A stretch of DNA of 27,586 nt from Deferribacteraceae bacterium UBA1873 (GCA_002338145.1 DDHP01000095.1:22802-50387); one strand, 5' to 3'; counted from the stretch's first letter, positions 16,701 through 24,362 are shown. Notes: generated by a model from the letters alone, not told the origin. Numbers and translations are program-made.

Positions 16701-18421
16701 AGTCCGATATTGTTGATTATCGGCATTATATCAGTGAGAAGTATCTTTTCTTCCGAGTATATTTTCAGCACAATTTTGTTTTTTTCGTGGTATACGGCAG
16801 ATCTGAGCTGATCAAACTTAACAAGGTTGGAAATATCAAATGCTCCTTCTTTAGGGCTGAGCTTTGTCCGGTAATTTTCAGAGAAGGTGTTTACAAAAGT
16901 ATGGTATATCTGATCTGTCATCAGACCGGAGTACCTTATTGAAAGCAATTCGTATAATTCGTCATTCCAGTCACGTAAAATTTCCTGAACAACACCTTTG
17001 AGATCATTGTCTTTTATTGTATCCAGAATTTTCAGATCTTTCAGATAGAGGTGAAAGTGTATAAAATGATATCCATGCTCATCACTTCTGTATGTACTGT
17101 CCAGTACATTTGCGTTTAACAGTTTTGTGAACTGTTTTTTCAGATCATTAATCAGTTCATTGGAAAATTTTTCAGAAGGAATAGCCAGTAGCATATAAAA
17201 ATTCTTCAATGGCCTGAAATTTTTCCAGTAAAGCCTTATTTGGTTTTTACCCTGGAGGGAAAGTACTGTTTCAAGTATTTCTATTAGTGTTTCTTTGTCG
17301 AAATTGAATATTTCTGTTTTTGGAAAATAGTTTACGATATCTCTTATCCACTTGAAGTCGTGGGATCCCTGGACAAATTTGAAATAGTTGAATACATCAG
17401 CTATTGTTTTCCTCAGCAGGCTGATTTTATAGGGGGGTGTATTTATTGCTTCTTTTGAAAAAACACCTATAAGCGTTATTACAGAGCAGGAGTTGTCGTT
17501 GAAGTCAGTAATCATGACTCTGTCATAGTTTATACGTTTTTTAACTTTTGATTTATGAACGGATTTGTCCACAATAACGGGATAATTATTTATGTAGTGT
17601 AGTTTATCTGTTTGTATGGCTTTTATAATGGAGGGGATAAGGGATAATGTTCTGTTAAGTTTATAAACACCAAATTGTTCCAAATCATACTTGCCGGTTT
17701 TCAAATCAATATCTTTAAGAATACGTACACCCTGAAGTATAAAGTTATCGTTCATGAGCCAGTCCAGAAACTCAGAAACTTCCGGTGAGATGTTTTTATA
17801 CGTTTCCGAAATATTTTTTACCAGATCGTTCATATCAGGAAAATCATCAACAGTAAGTATAACTTCATTGTAAATGGATTTAATTTCCTTTTGAATTTTG
17901 TCAAATTCAGATTCTTCGACATTTTCCAAAAATACAACAACAAAAGATTCATTTTTTGACCCCAGCTCAGCTTCTTTTAAACTTGTTATTTCCCCTTTGA
18001 CATTACGTTTTACACTGTAAATGGGGTGGAGAATAAATTGTTGATTGATGCCGGCTTCAAAAAAATATTCTCTTATACTGTCAAGTAAAAATGGCCTGTC
18101 GTCTGTGCACAGCGTTATCAGAGAAAAGTTGCCAATAAAAAAAGAAGAACTGAAAGGTGTTGTGTGGTCCATAAAGAATTTTTTCTTTTTTCTTTCATTA
18201 AATTTTTGAAACAGAAATTTGACGAATTCGTATAAATCCTGATTGGTAAGAATTTCCAGAAAATTCAGAGGAAGCTGCCTTATAAATATCTCAGAAAAAA
18301 CGTAAAACGGGGGATTATTTTTTTCACAGTCTCCAAAAACCTCTTTGTGCCTTTTATTGATTGTATCTATATTTTTTCGTTCTCTTATTTCGTTACCTGT
18401 TAAAAAAGAAATGTTAAACAT
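13724..18421 (-). CDS. NAD-specific glutamate dehydrogenase, large 180-class
   Basis: Oxidatively deaminates L-glutamate to 2-oxoglutarate and ammonia, making NADH; usually catabolic. The 1565 residues match the large L-GDH class (PF05088 type), much longer than the common 45-50 kDa enzymes. The N-terminal half (about 1-700) is the ACT-like regulatory region; the catalytic core (about 770-1150) shows RGGKVARGGLRFSDR, DFRTEILGLLKTQMVKN, VPVGSKGGFIVKK, WLGDAFASGGSAGYDHKK, the NAD-binding VAGIGDMSGDVFGNGMLLS and NGGLINTDAIDNSGGVDMSD. A long helical C-terminal domain follows. AGGAGG stands directly before the ATG. It heads a unit with the M16 peptidase gene and has a structured leader. No frameshift or truncation is seen. 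Confidence 0.95.
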   Translation of the reverse strand: MFNISFLTGNEIRERKNIDTINKRHKEVFGDCEKNNPPFYVFSEIFIRQLPLNFLEILTNQDLYEFVKFLFQKFNERKKKKFFMDHTTPFSSSFFIGNFSLITLCTDDRPFLLDSIREYFFEAGINQQFILHPIYSVKRNVKGEITSLKEAELGSKNESFVVVFLENVEESEFDKIQKEIKSIYNEVILTVDDFPDMNDLVKNISETYKNISPEVSEFLDWLMNDNFILQGVRILKDIDLKTGKYDLEQFGVYKLNRTLSLIPSIIKAIQTDKLHYINNYPVIVDKSVHKSKVKKRINYDRVMITDFNDNSCSVITLIGVFSKEAINTPPYKISLLRKTIADVFNYFKFVQGSHDFKWIRDIVNYFPKTEIFNFDKETLIEILETVLSLQGKNQIRLYWKNFRPLKNFYMLLAIPSEKFSNELINDLKKQFTKLLNANVLDSTYRSDEHGYHFIHFHLYLKDLKILDTIKDNDLKGVVQEILRDWNDELYELLSIRYSGLMTDQIYHTFVNTFSENYRTKLSPKEGAFDISNLVKFDQLRSAVYHEKNKIVLKIYSEEKILLTDIMPIINNIGLKVHEQEIYHLSTQNKSYYISNIYLADIENIQKFAKEYSTKLPDMLTAAVLEKIENDKLNNLLIQIGLDYREIDILRAIRNYVEQINYTFSKQSINNALLNNPKIAEHFVNLFDLKFNPCYDKRETEKIQKKLMEEIESISSVLEDTILRHLMETINAMTRTNYYQTPTKNYISFKIKSYELDILPDPKPMFEIYVHGPHVEGVHLRGGKVARGGLRFSDRFDDFRTEILGLLKTQMVKNTIIVPVGSKGGFIVKKRFADIDQDRNFVIEQYKNFIRGLLDITDNYSGKDIIQPENTVIYDEKDPYLVVAADKGTATFSDIANSVSKEYKFWLGDAFASGGSAGYDHKKVGITARGAWESVKRHFRELGKNISEEVFTVAGIGDMSGDVFGNGMLLSRKIKLLGAFNHMHIFVDPEPDPEISFIERERLFKLPKSTWKDYNESLISEGGGVFDRSAKRIKITPQMKKQLNISANTLTGEELIREILKAPVELLWSGGIGTYVKSTSESNEDVGDKANDNVRINASELNSKVVGEGGNLGLTQKARIEFALNGGLINTDAIDNSGGVDMSDHEVNLKIFLDILLKNKVLKSQQERDSLIHKLTDEVTDLVLQDNYEQSETISCDLLRNQENFIPFEATAKYLKDIGLLKFDIENINFIKEKRAATRPELAVLMSYVKILLYDEIVENVNLDDDLMQQLYLNYFPKTILQKYEKYLNEHRLKNEIAATMLVNKSVNQAGTTLFPMIHNNTGADFNKLMKRYIFADNLMETDGLRKKIRVMDYKINTSIQYYMLTEVEKTLKVALEWLLNDKNYKMITEYPDKFTEIKDLIPKNLTGHLKNNFNKIKEDLMKNNCTQEIAESLCNIRYIKPVFDLFEISVTNKLDYKNAIENYFVIGEELSLHTISTGIKNIPLKTSWDSINRENLLKRSKNLQKHLAKKTTINSFTWFEDLMKNESVFFMNYKNFLESIENGEVQSLVPFNVIIDSLFDIINKY

Positions 18422-18449
18422 AACGCCTCCTGTGAATGTTTGTACTTTA

Positions 18450-18482
18450 GAAGCTTATTTGGCTACAAATTAGAAAAGCTTC
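18450..18482 (-). promoter_or_regulatory. Stem-loop in the GDH leader
   Basis: GAAGCTT (18450-18456) pairs with AAGCTTC (18476-18482); inside, ATTTG (18457-18461) pairs with CAAAT (18466-18470) around a GCTA loop, leaving a five-base bulge. In the GDH transcript it lies between the predicted start and the AGGAGG site. It could stabilise the mRNA or regulate it; function is inferred. Confidence 0.4.
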
Positions 18483-18492
18483 ATATATCTAC

Positions 18493-18521
18493 GTTGTAAT
18501 ACATAAAATTTTGTTTGACAA
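18493..18521 (-). promoter_or_regulatory. Possible promoter of the GDH operon
   Basis: On the minus strand TTGTCA (18521-18516) and TACAAC (18498-18493) are 17 bases apart. The -35 is good and the -10 is only a fair match. The leader would be about 65 bases and contain the stem-loop at 18450-18482. Confidence 0.35.
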
Positions 18522-18664
18522 CGATAAGTTTTTGGTGTCCTCCAAATTTTTGCATGTTCTATTGTGTAAAACACATTCAACCACTGATATACAGGCTAAC
18601 TTGTTGTAAAAAACAAATTTTTTATAATTATAAGTGGCGTTAATAGGTTTCGGAAATCATTTAA

Positions 18665-19333
18665 TTATTTGCTTAAAGTTAAATCATGTTGATTCGGTAT
18701 AGTATGGCATGTTTTGCATATACCTAATATTGTTAGAAGATTTTTTATTGTTTGCCCTGTTAACCCCCATATAATTCTACCTTTGTAATTATAAAAGTAG
18801 ACCTCATGCTCAGCATTATGTCTTATCCACATTTCCTGCCAATATGTTTCGTTTTTATAAAAAAAGTCCAGGGGGACGCTGAAAATTTCCTCAACCTCAC
18901 TTTCCTGAGGTTTCAACGAATCGATAGCGCTAACATCAGTAACTACTCCAACAAAAGGGGTTACACTTATGTTTGTAACAGAATACTGGTCGTCCAATTT
19001 GCCTAAAATATCTATATATTTTCTACTCAGATTTATTTCCTCCTCGGTTTCCCTTAATGCAGTATCCAACTTTGTTTTGTCGCTGTTATCTTTTGAGCCG
19101 CCGGGAAACGAAACTTCTCCGCTGTGATACAGGAGGTGTTTGCTCCTTTTTGTGAGTATTATATGAATTTTGTCGTTTTGAAAAAAAAGCGGCACAAGAA
19201 TTGCCGCTTCCTTTTTTGTTGGAGCCAGGATCCTTCTTTCATATGAAAGGAAAGCTTTTTTTAGGCATATTTTCCAATAGTCACAGTTTTCCTTCAGAGT
19301 ATACGTGTTATTATTCCGGTTCAGAAATTTCAT
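18665..19333 (-). CDS. NudL-type Nudix hydrolase (CoA pyrophosphatase family)
   Basis: A 222-residue Nudix protein. ILTKRSKHLLYHSGEVSFPG (59-78) matches the UPF0035 signature that precedes the Nudix box in CoA pyrophosphatases, and the box continues GGSKDNSDKTKLDTALRETE with EE (78-99). The early Glu of the canonical box is replaced by Asp, as in NudL proteins. Predicted reaction: CoA or acyl-CoA to 4'-phosphopantetheine and 3',5'-ADP. The start at 19333 overlaps the end of the phasin-like gene by 23 bases and lacks a strong ribosome site, so translation is probably coupled. It is the last gene of the HNH-alaS operon. Substrate is inferred from the family. Confidence 0.85.
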   Translation of the reverse strand: MKFLNRNNNTYTLKENCDYWKICLKKAFLSYERRILAPTKKEAAILVPLFFQNDKIHIILTKRSKHLLYHSGEVSFPGGSKDNSDKTKLDTALRETEEEINLSRKYIDILGKLDDQYSVTNISVTPFVGVVTDVSAIDSLKPQESEVEEIFSVPLDFFYKNETYWQEMWIRHNAEHEVYFYNYKGRIIWGLTGQTIKNLLTILGICKTCHTIPNQHDLTLSK

Positions 19334-19670
19334 TTTTCAAATCTTTTATTTCTCTGTCCAGTTTTTCATAGTCCATTTCTGAAATTATCTTTTTCAGGGT
19401 ATTTACTTTATCTAAGAGCTTTTCGTGTTCATCTCTTGATACCAGATTCATTTTTTGAATGAATTCATTCCTGAAATCCTCAAATTTTTCACTGAATTCA
19501 CTTGCAGTTTTATCAGTGGAATCCATTAGTTCCTTTAAAAATTGTGCCTCTTTGGATTGAAGTTTATCCCCTTTTTGGATAAGCTCGTTAAATGTGGACT
19601 TTGCTTTTTCTTCAGTCGTAGCTGCCAGTCCCAGCCCGGCTAAGAAAAGCTTTTTGGCAAATTCATTCAT
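19311..19670 (-). CDS. Phasin family (PhaF/PhaI-like) coiled-coil protein
   Basis: A 119-residue, mostly helical, charged protein. The N-terminal block KKLFLAGLGLAATTEEKAKS followed by FNELIQKGD matches the start of PhaI/PhaF-type granule proteins (PF05597 type); the rest (about 30-115) is heptad-like coiled coil. Such proteins coat polyhydroxyalkanoate granules, but many bacteria without PHA carry this short form, with unknown role. No PHA synthase gene is in the window. AAAGGGGG lies about eight bases before the ATG. It follows alaS by 16 bases and overlaps the Nudix gene. Confidence 0.75.
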   Translation of the reverse strand: MNEFAKKLFLAGLGLAATTEEKAKSTFNELIQKGDKLQSKEAQFLKELMDSTDKTASEFSEKFEDFRNEFIQKMNLVSRDEHEKLLDKVNTLKKIISEMDYEKLDREIKDLKNEISEPE

Positions 19671-19686
19671 AATTTTATACCCCCTT

Positions 19687-22305
19687 TTATATTATATTAT
19701 ACAGCTTATTGAGGGCTTCATCAATCTTATTTATATTTTTCCCTCCTGCTTGTGCCATGTCTGGTTTTCCACCGCCGCTACCACCGCATACAGCTGCTAC
19801 TTGTTTTACTATGTCTCCGGCATGATATTTATCTGTCAGATCTTTTGTTACACCACATATAAAGATAGCTTTATTATTATTTGCTGAGCCAATTAGAACA
19901 ATCCCGGATTTTATTTTTGCTTTGGCTGTGTCTATTGTGTTGCGCAAGGTATTGATTTCCTGACCGTCCATTCTTAAAGTCAGTAATTTTACACCATTTT
20001 TAACTCGGACATTTTCCAGAAGTTCTTCCGTTTTTTCAGCATTTAACTTGTTTTTAAGACTTAAAACGTCTTTTTCCAGTTCTTTCTTTGCGTTAATTAA
20101 CATTTCAACTGACTGCAATGCGTGCTCCGGATGTGTCCTCAATTTTTCCGAAATTGCGTTAATGTCGGAAAATCTGTCTGAGAGTACATCAAAAGCCCTT
20201 AACCCTGTTACAGCCTCTATACGTCTTATGCCTGAAGCTACACTTGATTCAGAGAGTATTTTAAAAACTCCGATTTCTCCTGTTTGCTGAACGTGACAAC
20301 CACCGCACAGTTCCATGGAATAGTCTCCCACGCTGATAACTCTTACTTCTTCACCGTATTTTTCGCCGAATATAGCCATTGCACCCTTTTTCATGGCACT
20401 TTCTATATCAGTAATTTCTTTTTTTACTTTGAGATTGTTCTGGATAACAGTATTTATTTCTTTTTCCACTTCTTTAATTTCATCTGAGGAAAGGTGGGAA
20501 AAATGGGTAAAGTCAAAGCGAAGTTTTTCAGAATCTACAAGAGATCCTGACTGTCTGACATGATCACCCAACACATCTCTGAGAGCTTTATGGAGAAGGT
20601 GAGTGGCGGTATGGTTTTTCTCCACGGCCTTCCTTCTTTTCTCATCCACCTGTGCTTTAACAGTTGAATTCTTTTCAGCTGTTCCTTCTATAATTTTGCC
20701 TTTATGTACAATAAAGTCGTTACCGTATTTTATTGTGTTGTTAACTTTAAAAACAAAATTATCATTTTTGATTATTCCGGTATCACCCACTTGTCCACCA
20801 CCTTCGGGATAAAAAGGTGTTGTTTCCAAAACTAATTCTGCATTTTCGTCTTTAAAGGTTTTGTTTACTTCTCCCGAATCGGTGATGATTGCCAATATAC
20901 GGGAATCAAGTGTTGTCCGGGTGTATCCGTCAAAGACTGATGTATATTTTTCAGCAAGTTTTTTATATTTTGCATCTATAGTCTGGTCTCCGCTGCCTTT
21001 CCAGGCTTTTTTTGCTTTTTCCTGCTGTCTCGCCATTTCACTTTCAAAACCGGCTTTATCAAGTCGAAAATTATTATCTTCAGCAATATCTTCCAACAAG
21101 TCCACAGGGAATCCGTATGTATCATACAATGTAAATATTTCACTGCCCGGAATGATTTTATCGTTATCATATTTTTCCATTAAAGACGCTATTATCTTTA
21201 ATCCTGTGGAAAGTGTATTTCTGAATCGTTGTTCTTCCTGTTTGACAAGTTTTGATATATAATTTTTCTTATCCGTAAGTTCAATGTAATGGTCGCACAT
21301 AAAATCCACGACAAATTCACAAATTTTATAGAAAAAATTATTATTAATATCCAGCATTCTCCCGTGTCTCATAGCTCTTCGCATAATACGTTTTAGTACA
21401 TAACCCCTGCCTTCGTTTGAAGGTATTACGCCATCGGCAATGAGAAACGTTGTTGCCCTGGCGTGGTCAGCTATTACACGTAAGCTAACATCCTGATGTT
21501 CACTGTCTTTGTAATTTATGCCAGCTATGTCAGCAGTTCTTTCTATTATTGGTTTTATTAAGTCTGTGTCGTAGTTGCTCATAACATGTTGAACAACGGC
21601 AGTTATTCTTTCCAGACCCATCCCTGTATCTATACTTGGTTTTGGCAAAGGATGCAGTTTTCCGTTTTCATCTCTGTCATACTGCATAAAGACAAGGTTC
21701 CACAATTCCAGATAACGGTCACAGTCGCATTCCGGGTCACAGTCACTTCTGCCACAGCCTACTTTTTCCCCCTGATCGATATGAATTTCCGAGCACGGGC
21801 CACAGGGGCCTGTATCACCCATAGCCCAGAAATTTTCTTTTTCCCCCAGTTTTAAAATCCTGTTTTCAGGGATTTTTATTTCATTTTTCCATATGTCGTA
21901 TGCTTCATCATCTTCATAAAATACGGAGACATAAAGTTTACTTTTATCAAGCCCAATAACTTCTGTGAGAAATTCCCATCCGTAATGAATAGCTTCCCTT
22001 TTAAAATAATCTCCGAAAGAGAAGTTTCCCAGCATTTCGAAAAAGGTATGATGTCTTGCTGTTCTCCCCACATTTTCCAGGTCATTGTGCTTTCCACCGG
22101 CTCTGACAACTTTTTGGCATGTAGCCGCCCTGGTGTAGTCTCTTTGTTCAATCCCCAGAAATGTATCTTTAAATTGATTCATCCCTGCATTTGTAAAAAG
22201 TAATGTAGGATCATTTTCAGGCACCAGTGATGATGATTTAACCACAGTGTGATTTTTCTCTTTAAAGTAAGCTAAAAATTTTTCTCTTATTTCCGTACCT
22301 TTCAT
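19687..22305 (-). CDS. alaS: Alanyl-tRNA synthetase
   Basis: Charges tRNA-Ala. The 872-residue protein is full length (E. coli 876). The class II catalytic domain shows LLFTNAGMNQFKDTFLG, motif 2 in ARHHTFFEMLGNFSFGDYFK and motif 3 near DTGMGLERI. The editing domain has zinc ligands in HTATHLLH (about 563-570) and CGGCH (about 666-670). The C-Ala domain ends with a glycine-rich CGGSGGGKPDMAQAGG. The ATG at 22305 follows AAGGGG by about ten bases, 25 bases after the HNH stop. A CxxxCxxC-rich insertion (about 185-200) near the catalytic core is another possible metal site, also seen in some bacterial AlaRS. Confidence 0.98.
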   Translation of the reverse strand: MKGTEIREKFLAYFKEKNHTVVKSSSLVPENDPTLLFTNAGMNQFKDTFLGIEQRDYTRAATCQKVVRAGGKHNDLENVGRTARHHTFFEMLGNFSFGDYFKREAIHYGWEFLTEVIGLDKSKLYVSVFYEDDEAYDIWKNEIKIPENRILKLGEKENFWAMGDTGPCGPCSEIHIDQGEKVGCGRSDCDPECDCDRYLELWNLVFMQYDRDENGKLHPLPKPSIDTGMGLERITAVVQHVMSNYDTDLIKPIIERTADIAGINYKDSEHQDVSLRVIADHARATTFLIADGVIPSNEGRGYVLKRIMRRAMRHGRMLDINNNFFYKICEFVVDFMCDHYIELTDKKNYISKLVKQEEQRFRNTLSTGLKIIASLMEKYDNDKIIPGSEIFTLYDTYGFPVDLLEDIAEDNNFRLDKAGFESEMARQQEKAKKAWKGSGDQTIDAKYKKLAEKYTSVFDGYTRTTLDSRILAIITDSGEVNKTFKDENAELVLETTPFYPEGGGQVGDTGIIKNDNFVFKVNNTIKYGNDFIVHKGKIIEGTAEKNSTVKAQVDEKRRKAVEKNHTATHLLHKALRDVLGDHVRQSGSLVDSEKLRFDFTHFSHLSSDEIKEVEKEINTVIQNNLKVKKEITDIESAMKKGAMAIFGEKYGEEVRVISVGDYSMELCGGCHVQQTGEIGVFKILSESSVASGIRRIEAVTGLRAFDVLSDRFSDINAISEKLRTHPEHALQSVEMLINAKKELEKDVLSLKNKLNAEKTEELLENVRVKNGVKLLTLRMDGQEINTLRNTIDTAKAKIKSGIVLIGSANNNKAIFICGVTKDLTDKYHAGDIVKQVAAVCGGSGGGKPDMAQAGGKNINKIDEALNKLYNII

Positions 22306-22330
22306 TTAGTTGCTTCCCCTTGTTCAGTTA

Positions 22331-22642
22331 TTAATTTGACATAATACGCTTTAAATATTCATCCCATTCTACTGGAGTTAAATACTTTTTTTTACTGTTG
22401 CATTCCTTGCAGGCGGCTACAATGTTTCCCTTCGTTGACTTACCGCCTCTTACAATGGGGACTACATGGTCCATTGTGAGGTTATCCGAGCCTACATGTT
22501 TGCCACAATAATAGCAATAACCCTCAGCCAGTTTGTTTTTCCACCATTGCTTTTTTTTGAGAGATCTGGCTTTTTCTTTTTCTTTTTTTTGTGCCTTTTC
22601 ATCAGCCTTTTCAAAAAAAATAAAATCATGTTTACAATTCAT
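22331..22642 (-). CDS. HNH endonuclease family protein
   Basis: A 103-residue protein. The HNH core is complete: Cys43-x2-Cys46, the catalytic MDHVVPIVRGG with Asp58-His59, Asn73 in KGNIVAACKECN, and Cys78-x2-Cys81 as the second zinc pair. A Lys/Glu-rich helix (about 10-35) precedes it. This is the stand-alone McrA-like HNH type; the biological role (nicking, repair, or restriction) is unknown. The ATG at 22642 has no Shine-Dalgarno, but a TATAAT box ends seven bases earlier on the minus strand, suggesting a leaderless mRNA. It heads the operon with alaS. Confidence 0.9.
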   Translation of the reverse strand: MNCKHDFIFFEKADEKAQKKEKEKARSLKKKQWWKNKLAEGYCYYCGKHVGSDNLTMDHVVPIVRGGKSTKGNIVAACKECNSKKKYLTPVEWDEYLKRIMSN

Positions 22643-22643
22643 G

Positions 22644-22672
22644 TTGAAAATTATAGTTTAAAATGTAATAAA
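22644..22672 (+). promoter_or_regulatory. Predicted promoter of pckA
   Basis: TTGAAA (22644-22649) and an AT-rich -10 region (TAATAA at 22666-22671, or AATAAA at 22667-22672) preceded by TG, spacer 16-17. It would give a leader of roughly 25 bases carrying GGAGG at 22691-22695. Confidence 0.4.
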
Positions 22673-22679
22673 TTTTCAA
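22650..22679 (-). promoter_or_regulatory. Predicted promoter of the HNH-alaS operon
   Basis: On the minus strand TTGAAA (22679-22674) and a perfect TATAAT (22655-22650) are 18 bases apart. The -10 ends seven bases before the ATG of the HNH gene, so the start of transcription should fall at or next to the start codon. Confidence 0.6.
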
Positions 22680-22702
22680 CAAAAAAATATGGAGGATACA
22701 CA

Positions 22703-24304
22703 ATGTCTAAAACGGAGGCTACTGGTCTGGAATCGCTGGGCCTTGATAACCTTTCCAGAATATACTGGAATCTCTCCACTCCAGAGCTTTATGAGCAAAC
22801 AATTATGAGACGGGAAGGGATATTGGCGCATTTGGGACCTATAGTGGTAAGAACAGGTCATCATACCGGGAGATCACCAAATGATAAGTTTGTGGTTAAG
22901 TCAGAAGGCTTTGACGATATCAACTGGTCGAAGGATAATAAGCCGATTGACAAAGAAAACTATGAAAAGATTTTTTCCAGGATGCGTTCATACCTGCAGA
23001 CAAAAGATTTATTTGTTCAGGAATGTTACGCCGGGGCTGATGAAGAAAGCCGTATTAAAGTTCGTGTTATTTCCGAAACAGCATGGCACAGTCTTTTTGC
23101 CAGAAATATGTTTATCAGGGAGCATAATAGGGAAAACTTAAAAGGCTTTCAGCCTGATTTTACTGTTATAGATTTACCAAGATTTCATGCAATTCCCGAA
23201 GTAGACGGAACAAATTCAGAGACATTTATTATTATAAATTTTGAAGAGAAAATGGTCTTGATTGGTGGGACAAGTTATGCAGGGGAAATAAAAAAATCTA
23301 TTTTCAGTGTTATGAATTATTTACTTCCTAAAAAAAATATTCTTTCCATGCATTGCTCAGCCAATGTGGGGAAAAATGGAGATACTGCTCTTTTTTTTGG
23401 ATTGTCCGGTACTGGCAAAACGACTCTTTCCACAGATCCCGGAAGGGCTTTGGTTGGAGATGATGAGCATGGCTGGAGCAGCAATGGTATTTTTAATATA
23501 GAAGGCGGTTGTTATGCTAAAGTCATAAACCTTTCAGCTGAAGCCGAGCCGGATATTTATGAATGTACCAGAAAATTTGGCACTATTTTGGAAAATGTAA
23601 CCATAAACTCCAGAACAAGGTATGTTGATTTGGAGGATGATTCTTTAACGGAAAATACCAGGGCATCTTATCCCATTTCCCATTTGCCTAATATTGTTAA
23701 AGGGGGGCAGGCTTCTGTTCCTGAAAATATCATATTTCTCACTTACGATGCTTTTGGCGTTTTGCCACCGGTTTCAAGGCTTAGTACCAGTCAGGCAATG
23801 TATCACTTTATTTCAGGTTATACAGCAAAAGTTGCTGGGACTGAGAAAGGAGTGAAAGAGCCAAAAGCTACTTTCAGTGCCTGCTTCGGTGCTCCATTTA
23901 TGATTCATCATCCTTCTGTATATGCAAGACTTTTAGGAGAGAAAGTTGAGAAATATAATGTTAAATGCTGGCTTGTTAATACCGGATTAACCGGCGGACC
24001 CTACGGAGTTGGGACCCGTTTTAAAATAAAACATACCAGGTCTATTATAGATGCCATTTTAAACGGGGATTTGGACAGCGTTGAATATGAAGAGAACAAA
24101 ATTTTTGGTTTTCTTGTTCCGAAAAATGCTCCGGGAGTTCCTGCAGATGTCCTTGATCCTTCTTTGGCTTGGAAAAATAAAAATGCGTATGATGAAACAA
24201 TGAATCAGCTGGCAGGTAAGTTTATAGAGAATTTTAAGAGTTATGAAAATGATGTTGACAAAAGCATTATAAAAGGTGCACCTAAGGTTGGAAACAACCT
24301 CTAA
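22703..24304 (+). CDS. pckA: Phosphoenolpyruvate carboxykinase (ATP)
   Basis: Converts oxaloacetate and ATP to PEP, CO2 and ADP; the entry step of gluconeogenesis (or, reversed, anaplerosis). The 533-residue protein has the early GRSPNDKFVV, the substrate block RFHAIPEVDGTNSET, the P-loop GLSGTGKTTLSTDP (about 233-246), the metal/kinase-2 block DDEHGWSSNGIFNIEGGCYAK, and the late LVNTGLTGGPYGVGTR. These mark the ATP-using class rather than the GTP one. GGAGG at 22691-22695 fixes the ATG at 22703; the frame is open 79 codons further upstream, but that part runs antisense through the HNH gene. Divergent promoter with HNH-alaS; strong hairpin downstream. Confidence 0.97.
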   Translation: MSKTEATGLESLGLDNLSRIYWNLSTPELYEQTIMRREGILAHLGPIVVRTGHHTGRSPNDKFVVKSEGFDDINWSKDNKPIDKENYEKIFSRMRSYLQTKDLFVQECYAGADEESRIKVRVISETAWHSLFARNMFIREHNRENLKGFQPDFTVIDLPRFHAIPEVDGTNSETFIIINFEEKMVLIGGTSYAGEIKKSIFSVMNYLLPKKNILSMHCSANVGKNGDTALFFGLSGTGKTTLSTDPGRALVGDDEHGWSSNGIFNIEGGCYAKVINLSAEAEPDIYECTRKFGTILENVTINSRTRYVDLEDDSLTENTRASYPISHLPNIVKGGQASVPENIIFLTYDAFGVLPPVSRLSTSQAMYHFISGYTAKVAGTEKGVKEPKATFSACFGAPFMIHHPSVYARLLGEKVEKYNVKCWLVNTGLTGGPYGVGTRFKIKHTRSIIDAILNGDLDSVEYEENKIFGFLVPKNAPGVPADVLDPSLAWKNKNAYDETMNQLAGKFIENFKSYENDVDKSIIKGAPKVGNNL

Positions 24305-24309
24305 CAACC

Positions 24310-24338
24310 CCCGCCCTTAATCAAAGATTAAGGGCGGG
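24310..24338. terminator. Strong hairpin between convergent pckA and hexose phosphomutase genes
   Basis: A perfect 13-bp stem, CCCGCCCTTAATC (24310-24322) with GATTAAGGGCGGG (24326-24338), and a three-base loop AAA. Neither side has a U-tract, so it is not a canonical intrinsic terminator. It lies six bases after the pckA stop and 25 bases before the end of the convergent gene; it may stop transcripts or protect 3' ends. Confidence 0.65.
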
Positions 24339-24362
24339 ATAAACCCTCCAACTACTTCCAAA

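Larger units (their letters stand above)
22643..22680. promoter_or_regulatory. 10-bp inverted repeat spanning the pckA/HNH divergent promoters
   Basis: GTTGAAAATT (22643-22652) and AATTTTCAAC (22671-22680) are perfect inverted arms with an 18-base centre. Each arm contains TTGAAA, the -35 of one promoter, and abuts the -10 region of the opposite promoter. It could be an operator or simply the outcome of two face-to-face promoters. Confidence 0.45.

Noticed and set aside
18562..18576. TTGTGTAAAACACAT as a CRP/FNR-type binding site
   Set aside because: The half-site spacing and bases do not fit TGTGA-N6-TCACA or TTGAT-N4-ATCAA; a short palindrome of this kind is expected by chance in AT-rich DNA.
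18601..18624. TTGTT...AACAA followed by T run as a terminator
   Set aside because: The five-base AT-rich stem is too weak, and its T run is on the plus strand while the neighbouring genes are on the minus strand.
22466..22702. 79-codon upstream extension of pckA
   Set aside because: It runs antisense through the HNH gene; GGAGG before 22703 and the family length (about 530 residues) fix the start.
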